Source: Brugia malayi (taxonomy: Eukaryota; Nematoda; Chromadorea; Rhabditida; Onchocercidae). Taken from it: a stretch of 64,000 nt of DNA. Shown here piece by piece: positions 25,401-35,120 of this stretch. The stretch spans positions 372,001 to 436,000 of the forward strand of contig NW_025062285.1 of assembly GCF_000002995.4 (NCBI RefSeq), read 5' to 3'. How positions within the stretch are numbered: the first letter of the stretch is position 1; each line of letters opens with the position of its first letter. The notes beneath the pieces were generated by a model. It saw nothing but the letters and a program-made list of their open reading frames with translations, was not told where the DNA came from and did not search any database. A program made the position numbers and the translations under genes.

Positions 25401-26075
25401 ATAACTTTTAATTTTATATTAATTTAACGTTATTGTTTTAGTGGAATTAAGTTATCAGTTAAAACATTAAATTAATTTAGTCATATGAATAGGCGAAATT
25501 TTGATCAAAAAATGCTGATCAGTGATAATTTCTTTTTTTTTTTCGATATTTTTCTAACTTTCTACTTCAAAAGGTAACATTTAAAGAAAGAAAATCATTA
25601 TTTGTTTGTATGATTTTTTTTTTTTTTACAAATAAAAAGTGAAAGAACAGAAAAGGTATAATGGAATTAACAAACTTGCATGTTACAAACACGCTCACGG
25701 CGGTTTGGTCCAACACATCGTAGGTCCAAACAGCGCCTCAACTGACTTGATATTCCATCACCGCACTGAAAGAATCTCGATGTTTTTTAAAAAATCAAAA
25801 AAATTTTACTTTACTTACTTATTTAATACTAACTAAAACAATTTTGTTCATTCTATAATAGATTCTCTTTTAAATGAATGAAATTTTGTTTCGATGAAAA
25901 AAAATAAATAAATAAATTACTGTTTAATTACAGAGATAATTAACTAATAATTCAATAAGTTTGAGAAAAGAGTTGAACGAACCAAATTAGAACAAGGGCC
26001 CCATTCAGACCACTTGGCCCAACCTTGATGAATTATTCTTTCCAAGTTTGAATTCTCACTGATACAAGAATTTCG
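1..26075 (-). CDS. madd-4: Punctin/MADD-4-like ADAMTS-like protein, 27 exons, 3' end outside window
   Basis: This gene encodes a secreted extracellular-matrix protein of the ADAMTS-like/punctin family, without a protease domain. In C. elegans MADD-4 is released by motor neurons and organises postsynaptic receptors and muscle-arm guidance through UNC-40 and neuroligin. About 1081 residues can be read here: TSP1, cysteine-rich module, TSP1 x3, linker, TSP1 x4, one Ig domain, acidic linker, TSP1 x3, then an Ala/Ser-rich stretch that runs off the left edge. The punctin architecture predicts a PLAC domain beyond it. Exon phases agree throughout. No stop codon lies in the window and the first exon of the long form was not found. 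The combination of many TSP1 repeats with a single Ig domain is the main reason for choosing madd-4 over other ADAMTSL or papilin genes; a related nematode TSP protein is the alternative. Confidence 0.78.
2702..3099 (-). CDS. madd-4: madd-4 acidic linker after the Ig domain
   Basis: Exons are 3099-2998 and 2785-2702, both in phase 0 with good TTTCAG acceptors and CAG or AAG|GTA donors. They encode 62 residues rich in Asp, Asn and Glu (for example [15 protein letters not shown]) with no cysteine. The stretch is probably a flexible connector between the Ig domain and the C-terminal TSP1 repeats. No domain is recognised in it. Confidence 0.8.
3206..4596 (-). CDS. madd-4: madd-4 linker and Ig C2-type domain
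   Basis: Exons are 4596-4445, 3564-3489 and 3339-3206. After a Ser/Thr-rich linker the Ig fold starts at [14 protein letters not shown]. The first cysteine is in VKCPVRNY, the core tryptophan in ITWTKDG, and the second cysteine sits in the classic [11 protein letters not shown] motif, followed by strand residues GNVTLSF. This is the single Ig domain that distinguishes punctin-type proteins. The 0.9 kb intron between the first two exons is filled mainly by nine copies of a 44-bp repeat. Confidence 0.88.
3949..4355. repeat. 44-bp minisatellite, about 9.2 copies
   Basis: The unit begins AATACTTCCAATTAAAGCTA and continues for 44 bases. Nine copies are nearly identical; only the first differs at one base near its start. 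The array fills about half of the intron within the Ig domain region of madd-4. The homogeneity suggests recent expansion. Confidence 0.95.
4844..6616 (-). CDS. madd-4: madd-4 TSP1 repeats 5 to 8
   Basis: Exons are 6616-6486, 6364-6203, 5894-5758, 5468-5412, 5251-5117 and 5006-4844. TSP1-5 begins [19 protein letters not shown]1-6 [19 protein letters not shown]1-7 [14 protein letters not shown] and TSP1-8 [14 protein letters not shown]. All four keep the C-x-x-(S/T)-C-x-x-G pattern used by protein O-fucosyltransferase 2. Introns often split repeats just after the CGxG motif, as in other ADAMTS-like genes. A 19-residue exon at 5468-5412 is short but keeps phase 0 on both sides. These repeats would form the N-terminal half of the proposed short isoform. 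Confidence 0.88.
7249..7419 (-). CDS. madd-4: madd-4 low-complexity linker exon
   Basis: This exon encodes a 57-residue linker: a mixed polar part ([15 protein letters not shown]) followed by a Gly/Ser-rich part ([16 protein letters not shown]). It has no cysteines and lies between TSP1-4 and TSP1-5, so it is probably a flexible hinge. It begins with one base that completes a codon from a phase-2 donor. Two upstream donors have that phase: the microexon at 14353 (long form) and the signal-peptide exon at 10848 (proposed short form). Confidence 0.8.
8326..8530. repeat. 40-bp minisatellite, about 5 copies
   Basis: The unit contains CTGATAAGATAGGAGAA followed by TTTACCTATTCAGTTTTACC. On the minus strand, the sense strand of madd-4, each unit carries two donor-like sequences (CAGGTAAAA and AGGTAAAT). 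On the plus strand it has adjacent GATAAG/GATAGG motifs. The last copy is diverged. Confidence 0.95.
10364..10646. repeat. 53-bp minisatellite with E-box, about 5.3 copies
   Basis: Each unit starts TACGTGTGACACGTGTATAA. It contains the inverted repeat ACGTGT-G-ACACGT, one CACGTG E-box and a GTTAAC palindrome. Copies differ at one position only (TGTACATT or TGTGCATT). The array lies about 200 bases inside the intron that follows the proposed signal exon at 10848-10918. Confidence 0.95.
10848..10918 (-). CDS. madd-4: Alternative first exon with signal peptide, short madd-4 isoform
   Basis: Starting at the ATG at 10918, the frame reads [20 protein letters not shown], then DDN: a short n-region with Arg, a hydrophobic core LLGIWMLA and a plausible signal-peptidase site after Ala. 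The exon ends TT|GTTAGT with two spare bases, which is the phase required by the linker exon at 7419. The joined product would be a secreted protein of TSP1-5 to TSP1-8, the Ig domain and TSP1-9 onward, without the cysteine-rich part. C. elegans madd-4 is known to make such a short form from an internal promoter. The block is richer in GC than the surrounding intron. An in-frame ATG lies 15 codons further upstream, so the exact start is open. The exon and its use are inferred. Confidence 0.6.
14353..14392 (-). CDS. madd-4: madd-4 40-base linker microexon
   Basis: This short exon is bounded by a TTTCAG acceptor and a CG|GTAAGT donor. It starts with two bases completing the codon left by 17672 and ends with two bases completed by the first base at 7419. 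It encodes about 13 residues ([13 protein letters not shown]) with no cysteine, forming the start of the linker between TSP1-4 and TSP1-5. It is flanked by introns of 3.3 and 6.9 kb. The exact phase fit on both sides and the strong donor support it despite its size. Confidence 0.7.
16509..16567. repeat. 31-bp tandem duplication
   Basis: Two copies of a unit beginning AAGCCTTATCCCAGATTTTA, identical over at least 27 bases. Confidence 0.9.
16877..16949. repeat. 19-bp tandem repeat, about 4 copies
   Basis: Unit CTAGGTAAATTAACATCGT. On the plus strand each copy contains a donor-like AGGTAAAT, but this is antisense to madd-4. Confidence 0.9.
17672..18761 (-). CDS. madd-4: madd-4 TSP1 repeats 3 and 4
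   Basis: Exons are 18761-18605, 18129-18028 and 17774-17672. TSP1-3 starts [16 protein letters not shown] and keeps the C-x-x-S-C-x-G O-fucosylation pattern. TSP1-4 starts [16 protein letters not shown] with the same pattern and closes with PCYTGITCP. The junction from the previous block is phase 2 and is completed exactly by the single base A at 18761, giving CPSQ-WMTG, which confirms the 5.3 kb intron between them. The last exon ends with one spare base at an A|GTGAAT donor and joins the 40-base exon at 14392. Confidence 0.85.
18762..24064 (-). other. madd-4 intron, 5.3 kb, no gene seen
   Basis: The phase-2 intron between TSP1-2 and TSP1-3. Both strands are AT-rich with scattered poly(T) runs, a TC-rich tract near 20225-20260, a TA/TG microsatellite near 20603-20625 and the imperfect repeat at 20851-20932. 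Open frames in it lack domain signatures or splice support. A somewhat GC-richer patch at about 21140-21260 consists of simple GA/TGAC-rich sequence and gives no convincing protein. Confidence 0.6.
20851..20932. repeat. Imperfect tandem repeat
   Basis: Three copies of TTTACAGATTGTAATTT with short variable spacers, following a TC-rich tract. Confidence 0.8.
24065..26075 (-). CDS. madd-4: madd-4 N-terminal block: TSP1-1, cysteine-rich module, TSP1-2
   Basis: Exons are 26075-25983, 25765-25676, 25371-25252, 24998-24876, 24579-24429 and 24194-24065, with phases 0,0,0,0,1,2. The first carries the WxxWxxW start of TSP1-1 ([12 protein letters not shown]), a typical C-mannosylation pattern, and the second continues with CGDG and its remaining cysteines. 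The third and fourth form an ADAMTS-type cysteine-rich region ending in SICVNGICQ. The fifth has the hallmark VGCDG and [11 protein letters not shown] motifs. TSP1-2 ([10 protein letters not shown]) starts almost directly after these, so the usual ADAMTS spacer of about 120 residues appears to be missing. The acceptor of the exon at 24579 is immediately preceded by a 25-bp tandem array. These exons belong only to the long isoform if the internal signal exon is real. Confidence 0.85.
24256..24328. repeat. 37-bp tandem duplication
   Basis: Two near-identical copies of a unit containing GAAATAAAACTTAAGGTATT in the intron between the cysteine-rich exon at 24429 and TSP1-2. Confidence 0.9.
24592..24813. 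repeat. 25-bp minisatellite, about 9 copies
   Basis: Unit GAGTGATTAGCTGATAGGAT plus CAAAT or CAAGT. The array begins 13 bases from the exon end at 24579, so it forms the sequence directly upstream of that acceptor on the minus strand. Each copy holds a GATA core. Confidence 0.95.
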
Positions 26076-27529
26076 CTGTAAAATTTTACCTTATTAGTCT
26101 ATATGAAATTTTAATTTTTTCCACATGAAAAGAAAGATTTTCATTATCATAACTTTTTTTTGAAATTGATAATTGAATTATTAAAATAATATAAAGTAAT
26201 AAATTAAATTATTTTAAATGAAACAATTGTAATTTGTATTAGTCTGAAAGTGTTCTTTACATTTTATTAATTTTTCGAATTTTTATCTTAAAATTACAAG
26301 CAATTTCCATAAATTTCTACTTTTATGAAACATATTGAATAAATTTGATTATGTAATAAAAACAAAAAATAAAAAAATAGAATTTATAATAAAATTACTT
26401 AAATTTGAATTTATATGATAAATTCATTTACTTTCTTAATTTGCTTTCTTTTTTCAGTGCAAATTTATTGAGCAAAATGAAAATAAAAAGAAACGGAAAT
26501 TGAAAAAGAAATATAAAAAAATTTTCCAAATAATATTTCTCTTTTTGTTTTCTTTGTATATAATTTATATTTAAGTATTACTGAGAAAAAGGATTCATTC
26601 ATTTAATATTAATATCCCTCTGAAAGTGAAAAAACATTGAAAAGTTTTTTATTTATTTCCTTTGTTTTAAATTCAATAATAAAAGAAAAAGAAGCATTTT
26701 GCATTGGAATGGAAAGGCAATTTTCTTTCCTAAATTTTGTTTATTTGACAAACTTCCAATTTTTTTATTTTTTTCTTTTTTTTAAAAAAAAAAAAAAAAA
26801 AAACATCAAAATGATTGATGAAAAAAAATAAAAAATGAAATAAGCATACACGCAAATATATACAAATCCAATATTTTTTGCATTACCAAACTGCCTATAA
26901 CAATCAATTTTATTTTTTCTCTGTCTATTTCTCTCCCTCTCTTTTCCTCTCTCTCTCTCCCTCTCCATCTCTTTTAGAAAGAAAGAAAAGGATAATAAAA
27001 AGAAATGCTATCAAAATTTCGCAGAAAAAAGCAAAATTATCAAAAGATTTTAATTAAACTAAGAAAATAATTCTCCTAATTTTCTCTTTTGGAATAAATT
27101 CATCAGTGATAAGCATCCTCTGATAACAGATAATCTATAAGTGATAGTATTGTATTTAAAAAGAGAACAGATTCTAATTCAGACTGATTAAAAATTAATT
27201 GTGGCATAGAATATACGTTTATGCCTCTTTAAAAGCGTTGTAAAATAAATTTTAATTAATTGCTAAGCATTTTAATTAATTACTAAGCATTTGTTTCGAT
27301 GATAAAAAATGTTATAATTGCAATAAAGGAATGAATAAATTAAAAGAAATTAATGATAGTGAAGTCATTGTTTATATTTTAAATAGTTTCAAATATATAA
27401 TATATCTGATAAGTAATATTTCACCGCGCTGTGTCTCTTCCATTTTAATATTATCTCGCTGAATTATCAATATTTCTTGTATCTTTCATCCCATAATCAC
27501 ACAAATTTTACACAATTACAACAAATTGT

Positions 27530-27915
27530 ATCAATAAACATAATTCAACTTTACCTGTATCAATAAACATAATTCAACTTTACCTGTATCAATAAACATA
27601 ATTCAACTTTACCTGTATCAATAAACATAATTCAACTTTACCTGTATCAATAAACATAATTCAACTTTACCTGTATCAATAAACATAATTCAACTTTACC
27701 TGTATCAATAAACATAATTCAACTTTACCTGTATCAATAAACATAATTCAACTTTACCTGTATCAATAAACATAATTCAACTTTACCTGTATCAATAAAC
27801 ATAATTCAACTTTACCTGTATCGATAAACATAATTCAACTTTACCTGTATCAATAAACATAATTCAACTTTACCTAAATCAATAAACATAATTCAACTTT
27901 ACCTGTATCAATAAA
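27530..27915. repeat. 29-bp minisatellite, about 13 copies
   Basis: Unit ATCAATAAACATAATTCAAC plus TTTACCTGT. Thirteen nearly identical copies. On the minus strand every junction reads ACAGGTAAAG, a strong 5' splice site (CAG|GTAAAG). It lies upstream of the first recognised madd-4 exon, probably in its first intron or promoter region. Confidence 0.95.
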
Positions 27916-28615
27916 TGTAATAAGAGGAACAGAATTTTGATCGATTGATATTGCACCAGCATATTGGATATGATAATTATCACTGATCAACGTTGTATCA
28001 CATATTCTAATTGTTCATCATTTTGCACTAACAATAAGACAAGTCGAAATGGCAGCAATGATTGCACACTGAATTTTAGGTAAATATAATTTAGCGAAAT
28101 GGTAGAAAAATGAAAATTAAATCTGAAAAATAGTTTAATTATGATAAAAATTAATTGCAGCAGTGTAATTTTTTGAGCATTTTTGAATAAATTATTTGCT
28201 ACACTGATCTAACAGTAAGAAATGATATTATCACTGATAGACTGATAATTATGATAAGTCATTGATAAGTTATTCTTTTCATGTTGACTGTTGCAATGAA
28301 CTTTTGATGATTGCTTCCAAATAATTCGGAATTCAATAAATGCTGCAAAATTTTTAGGCTTTTAACTTGAAGAAACAGAAATGAATCGATTGAAAGGTTT
28401 CAAAAAATTAGCATAGTTTAATGATTATTTTTGCTAAAATCTATTTTTGAACTTTTTAATTAAATAAATATTTCATTAAAATAATAAAATTGCTTATTTA
28501 GACAATGATGAAAATTTGCAGATAATAATATAATATTGCTTGAAGTAATTAAATAAGAAAAGTGATTGGATTTAAAATTAAATTTGAGAAGGGAATGTGT
28601 GGATGGATTTTTATG

Positions 28616-28811
28616 AAATTATTACTGATAATGTTACTTATCATGAAATATTACTGGCAATGTTACTTATCATGAAATTATTACTGGCAATGTTACTTAT
28701 CATGAAATTATTACTGGCAATGTTACTTATCATGAAATTATTACTGGCAATGTTACTTATCATGAAATTATTACTGGCAATGTTACTTATCATGAAATTA
28801 TTACTTATCAT
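28616..28811. repeat. 30-bp minisatellite, about 6 copies
   Basis: Unit TTACTGGCAATGTTACTTAT plus CATGAAATTA. Because 30 is a multiple of three, it leaves an open plus-strand frame of repeating hydrophobic decapeptides (MLLIMKLLLA). Nothing indicates that it is translated. Confidence 0.95.
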
Positions 28812-29200
28812 TTATTGCTGATAAGCACATGGCAGAAAGTTAATTGCAAAAACTTTGCCATAGCTGCAAAAGAAAATTAAAAGTTTTATTACAAAATATG
28901 CACAGTTTGACTTATGATAATAATATCAATGATAACACTATCCAATCACAATTGATAACACTTATAGCAAAGAGTGAAACTCATTTTAAAATTATATCAG
29001 CACTTACTCTCAGTGAAAGTCGAATTTCTCATGGAATTATCAATTTTGAGAAAGAAGCAGAAAGCATAGAGCGATGATTTCACAGAATGCATAAAATAAG
29101 ATTGTGTTTTTGTAAGAAATTTTGCTTCCTTAGGTAAAATAGTTTAAAAGTGAGAAAATGATAAATTAGCGAGAAAAAAGGAAAGGAAAATTGAACTTCT

Positions 29201-29437
29201 CGGTGATTTCTTATTGAGAACTACCGAGAGATTTCTTATTCAGAACTACTGAGGGATTTCTTATTGAGAAGTACCGAGGGATTTCTTATTCAGAACTACT
29301 GAGGGATTTCTTATTGAGAAGTACCGAGGGATTTCTTATTCAGAACTACTGAGGGATTTCTTATTCAGAACTACCGGGGGATTTTTTATTGAAAATTACC
29401 AAGGAATTTCTTATTCAGAACTACTGAGGGATTTCTT
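29201..29437. repeat. 25-bp minisatellite with 50-bp super-period
   Basis: Unit related to ACTACTGAGGGATTTCTTAT plus TGAGA or TCAGA. About nine copies. The middle copies alternate between GAG/ACCGAG and CAG/ACTGAG forms, so a 50-bp higher-order unit was amplified. Confidence 0.9.
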
Positions 29438-30741
29438 TGAATAGTAAAATAGTTTTTCTCATTTTCATTAACAAATTGTCCAATAGAAATTTCTAAAAGC
29501 AATTAAAGATACTTTATCATTTGAATATTTAACAGCCTTTACAATCATTTTTAATCACGATTACTGTCAATAATTTTGCTATTAGTTAGAATATTGCAAC
29601 TGATAAGGATGATCAAATAATCAATTAAAAGGTGAAAGGTCATTTATTACTCCAATGGAAAAGATTTGTGTTTTTGATGGAAGTATGAGAAAGAAATGAA
29701 TCATAACTAATTTACACCCTGCATTTCTTACTTTAACTTTTAAATTAGTGTGAAAGACTTTTCGACGCCATACTTTTTTCGACACATAAATCATTAATTG
29801 CACTGTTAAGGATGAAATGAGTAAAACGATGTCACATAAATATAACTCAAATTCACACTATGCACAATTTATATTTGAAGTGCAATTTAATGCGTTTCAT
29901 TGAAATAAGTCCATTAAAAGGATCAAAATTTCCTTCGTCTTCCAAATTATGGATTGTGACAATGTGACGAGAAGAGACGATGCATTCTTCATTGCTCACT
30001 TAGCACAATTGCGCAAATGTCAAATTCCCCCCCAGTATTTTCATAACAAACATTCATCATGTATTTTACCAAGAAAAAAAAAAAAAAAAAATTGAGCAGA
30101 AAACAGTTTCGTATTATCATTTGCTCATTTAAATATTCAATTGTTAAGAATGTTACCATTATATGAGATTTGTTGATGAAATTATCAAATGAATTATTAT
30201 CAATTGAATTATTGATTATATCGATTAAAATGATATAAAATGAGGGCGTAACGTGTAAATCAAATCATAAAATACGTGAGCTAAACGGAATTTACTTGAG
30301 AAAATTGTTTATTTACGTATTTACGTGAATTTATTTATCTACGTGAAATGTTTGTTTTATTTACCAAATTCTATTGAATACAAAATGCGCCGTAATGCAA
30401 TTGTATATTCCGAAAGAGTTAACACCGATGGCTTCAAAACAAGAAGTGTAACGGAAATTTCATCAATTTGCGCAATTTTTTAAATTCTATTATAAAATCT
30501 TGTGGCTAACAATGTTTGAGAAAAGATTTTAGGAGTAAAACTTCTCCCAAACTACCAATAAGACATTTTTGCGACAATGAAATTTAATTTATAATTTATG
30601 CTAAAGGAAAGACGATGGTTAGAGGATCCGTTATGAGCAGCATAGGTACTTTCAGAATAAAATTTTTGATCAGAGCAAATCGTTTATTGATGGATAAAAT
30701 AGCGCCAAGCAATTTCTTTTCTAAAATAAAAATGGGATAGC

Positions 30742-30810
30742 AAAAAGTTAAATACAAAAAGATCAATTAGCATTTAAAAAGTTAAATACAAAAAGATCAA
30801 TTAGCATTTA
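30742..30810. repeat. 34-bp tandem duplication
   Basis: Two identical copies of a unit starting AAAAAGTTAAATACAAAAAG. Confidence 0.9.
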
Positions 30811-33800
30811 ATTATCCGAAGACTTTTGCTCTGGAAATTAAATTCATTTCATATTAAATGAATTAAAATTCTTTCATCAGACAATTTTTTGAATTAACTT
30901 TACAAAAAAAAAAACATATATATTTCGTTTCTAGGAACAGAACCATTTCTTGTTGTTCAGAATAAATTAAACTAAGATAGTTACTTCAACTATTCTGCAA
31001 AAAATTTTTTTTTTTAAAAAAACTTTTTGTTTGAGAATTAAAGAGCTCTTTAAATGGTTGAAGAAAATTTTTGTTACAAAAGAAGCAGAAATATGATGGA
31101 AAAATTTATCGTAGATGAAAACTAATTAAAATTAATATTGAAATTGTAATCTTTGTTCTATATTGAAACGAACTACGACAATTTCAATTGAATTGAAAGA
31201 GTAGAAGAGATGACAAAGGTAGTAAAATAATGAAATGAGGGAAATCGTATGAAAAGAGTTGGACATTTCAAGTTGACCAATAAATGCCTTTAGAAATAAG
31301 CATAAAAGATTGCATAGCAGTCACCGTGGCCATATGAAATACATTGAGTAATGCTCTTTCGACTAGGTTTATTTATTTATTTATTTCTTTATTTATTTAT
31401 GCTCATTCAAGCTTTCACATCTTTCATTGAAGATTGAAAATGATTTCAAACAGAAAATCTCTCGAAGTTAAATATATATACCAAAATTAAAATTTCTACA
31501 AAACAATTTTTTTTTTTTTTTTGAATTTAAATTATGAAACGATTCAATTTATGAGCAATTTTTCTCGCTGTTTTCACTGTTTTTTTAATTATTATGCATA
31601 GCACAATGCTTATCAATGATAACTTTTACAATTAATATGAAATAAGAAATTGAAACAAAAATGCATTTCTTCTTAAAATACTTTTAGAAAAAATATCATT
31701 GAAAATAGCTGAGAGCTTGAAATGTGCATAATATTATTACTCATTTAGTTTTCTTTTTTAATTCGAAAAAAAATCAAATTTTAATTAAATAAAAATTAAG
31801 CAGAACAGAGTGATTATTTTAGTGAATTTTATTTATTATTTTGCTGATAATAATAAATCAACGATTACGAAAAAAAAAAAAAAAAATCAATGCTTTAGAT
31901 TTTAGAAAAAGAAAAAGGAAAGGAAGAAAAGATCAGTTTAGCGCTTAATTTCCGTTTGTCATTCACTGATGCCGGAAAAGTCTTCCTGTTTTGTCCTATG
32001 GGATGGATCGTCCATTTCGTTTCCTTCGATAAACAGCGCCACTTTATGTGTTGTGAATTTTATTCCTTAATTCACTATTTTTTTTCTGTGTTTCAGTTCT
32101 TTCCGATTTTATTTTATTTTCCCTTTTCTTCCGAAATTATTTTATTCTCTTTTATTTCATTAACTTTTTTGTTTTTCTCATATTTATTTAACAAACAACA
32201 AAGAGAATGAAGAAAAGAGAGAAACGTTTCTCATTTTGTCTCTCTCTCTCCCTCTCTTTATAAAGCTCTTGTCATGACACAAAAGTTTCGTTTCCTTTCC
32301 GGTTTCTCTTTTGCCTTCTCCGTTTCCTGATCCGTCTTTCTTCCATTAATCAAATGGAATATTTATAGGTTTAGAATTTGATCATTCAAATTAAACAAAC
32401 ATATAAGCGCTAATCAATCTTATCAGAAAAGATGATTATATCAACATTTGATAATGCTATTATAAGATTACCGGCATTTTCATAAAATTGCTAAAAATCG
32501 TTGACATTAGCGCTGTTTTGTAATTTGTCCTTTCTCCTAGAAGTAAACAAACAAAAAATAAAGAGAAAAAAAAAGAAACAAATACTTGAAATAGTAATCT
32601 TTTTTTAAATAATTAACAACTGAATTTAATCATATAAGTGAAGATGACATTACACGAAATAATTTGAAATCGATAACTGATAAAAGTGACAAAACAAATA
32701 AACAAACAAATATGCAAATAAACAATAAACAGAGGAACAGACGATTGGGAGTCTTTCAACAAAATAATTTTTCTGTTTTTTGTCATAATTTATGATATAT
32801 ATGTGCGAACGCAGAATAATAGTAATAATAATATATTGGCCAATGTGAAATATAAAAAAAAAGAAGCGATGGAAATGAGATATTGAAAGTTTGTTTTGAT
32901 TTGATGAGTTTGTCAACGATTGATCGAGTAGAGACATACGGGTGACAACGATGAGCAAAAAAGAGCAATGCTAGGATCTGAGATGAAAGTAGCGAAATTT
33001 TGAATAACAAAAATAAAAAATTTTTATTTGATGGATCATACATACCTCTTTGCATGATATCTCAAATTTATTAAAATAATAAATCATAAATAAAATTGTT
33101 GTTATATTATAAGATAGTTATTTTGATCGTTTAAAATATACAAGAAAGATGCCAATAATGTGATACTTTAAATGATTTTTTTATTTTCACTTAAATCAGC
33201 AAACTTTTTTTTTCAATTTCTTCTTTTGAAATTCCTTAAAAATTTGCAAAGTACTTTTTTAATTGAGATTATTATTTAAAGAAAACTTTTCAAACTAATA
33301 TTAATTTTTACTGAATTAATTTATGATTAACTAACCATTTAACATTAAAAATAACAGCTTGAATTTATAATCCTATCATTTCACTCATTTCATATCACTT
33401 TTAAACTACTATTTAAGCTTCTACCAATGCTACTAAATTACTAAAATTAATGCTTTATAAAGAATTTTCAAAAAAAAACTTTTTTTTTATGAGAAAAATT
33501 TTATTTCACTACCATTAATTTTTCTTTTAATTTCATTTTAATAAATTGACTATATTCATAAGCATTTTAGCAAATAGTAACAGTGGTAATTTGCTTGATA
33601 GTCGGATGATAGAGAGAAAAAGAAGCAAAAATAAGTTGCAAGAAATAATTGTCGCCTTGTTTTCTTCTGCTATTCATAGAGGACAGTCACAGAAATGGTG
33701 ACATTATGGTGTGACACTTCATAAGCGATCCCTCATATACTTTTGGTCGTTTAAGTATTACTGATGATTGATTTCCCAATACAGTAAAATATTTAATACA

Positions 33801-34929
33801 AACATAACTTGGAAAATAATCAGTAAATTTAAATTTCAAAATTACAAATTTCAAAATTGAAAAAATTTAAAAATGAGTATGGAAAGAGATGTGTTGACAG
33901 AAGTAATGAGAAAGAGAGAGAGGGAGAGAGAGAGAGAAAAGGAAGGATAATGGATAGGAGAGAGAGGGAAAGAACTTGGTGACATTGATAATTTATTGAG
34001 AGCAAAGAGATTTGATTAAATTTCCATGTCGAATATGCGTGAGTTTTATGTTTTTTGAGTATTAGCAATAACTTTGCATATGCTGCTGCTACTTTTTTTT
34101 TTGCTATTATTACTTTTTCTAATATAAATAATATAAAATTATAAGTGAGAGATAGAAATTTAAAAAAAAAAAATGGAAATTTTTTAATTTTAACTTTTAT
34201 GGATGGAAAAATTAGTGGTTTGAAGTGAAAAATCATCAATTAGAAAAAATGATTTACACTACTAAATCACATTTTAATTTACATTTGAGTCAAAGATCTA
34301 TTTCAGTTTAAAAAATATGGAAATGAAGCAAATTTGTTCTAATCATATCACTATTATTATCAAGAGAACTTCTTTCAATAATGAATAAAGATCTGTGATA
34401 AGTGAAAGTAAAATGAAAGATTTTCACTTTCTTTTAATTTGGTATTTCCGAGTTCGCGCAGGTCACGTACACGTAATTGTTACTTTACGTGGATACAGCA
34501 TATAATGTATACGCATTATTTTTTTGGAATTGTATCAAATGCTATTAAAAGAAAACAGGAAAGTTTACCCTTTTCAATTTTTCCTTGAATTCTGTGAATA
34601 AAATCAAAATAGTCAATAAATTTAAGAGTACTCATTGGACTAATTTTATTTGAGTGAAATTAAGCTAAACTAAATTACATTAATTAGAATTTAATTAAAT
34701 TAACCTAACTTCTTATGTGCATTAGCATAGCTTAATTTTTCTGCCAAAATCAAAGAATGTATTAATAAAATGCTCAAAAGTATTTCTAATTTGAAAAGAA
34801 AAATGTTTGAATGGTCAATGATTAATTCCAAATAAGAAACAATTTTGAATGATTAATAAAATAAAGACATTACTTCAACAATCGGTAAGTGATTATTAAT
34901 TAACCAAAATGCATCTCGATGTGTTCTAA

Positions 34930-35120
34930 CATGCCTTGGCCTTTATGTCATCTTTACGTGCCCTAAACATGCCTTGGCCTTTATGTCATCTTTACGTGCC
35001 CTAAACATGCCTTGGCCTTTATGTCATCTTTACGTGCCCTAAACATGCCTTGGCCTTTATGTCGTCTTTACGTGCCCTAAACATGCCTTGGCCTTTATGT
35101 CGTCTTTACGTGCCTTAGGC
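34930..35120. repeat. 38-bp minisatellite, about 5 copies
   Basis: Unit CATGCCTTGGCCTTTATGTC plus ATCTTTACGTGCCCTAAA. The first three copies have ATC and the last two GTC after TATGTC, which points to stepwise duplication. The unit is clearly richer in GC than its surroundings. Confidence 0.95.

Noticed and set aside
26765..26968. MERERERGKERER frame
   Set aside because: Translation of a TC/GA simple tract.
32650..32958. Minus-strand frame MLIVVTRMSLL continuing into Phe/Tyr-rich sequence
   Set aside because: Composition follows AT-rich DNA; there are no domains and no useful splice phase.
33829..34239. 136-codon minus-strand open frame
   Set aside because: It is made of poly(A/T) and GA-repeat translation ([14 protein letters not shown]) and has no start context or splice support.
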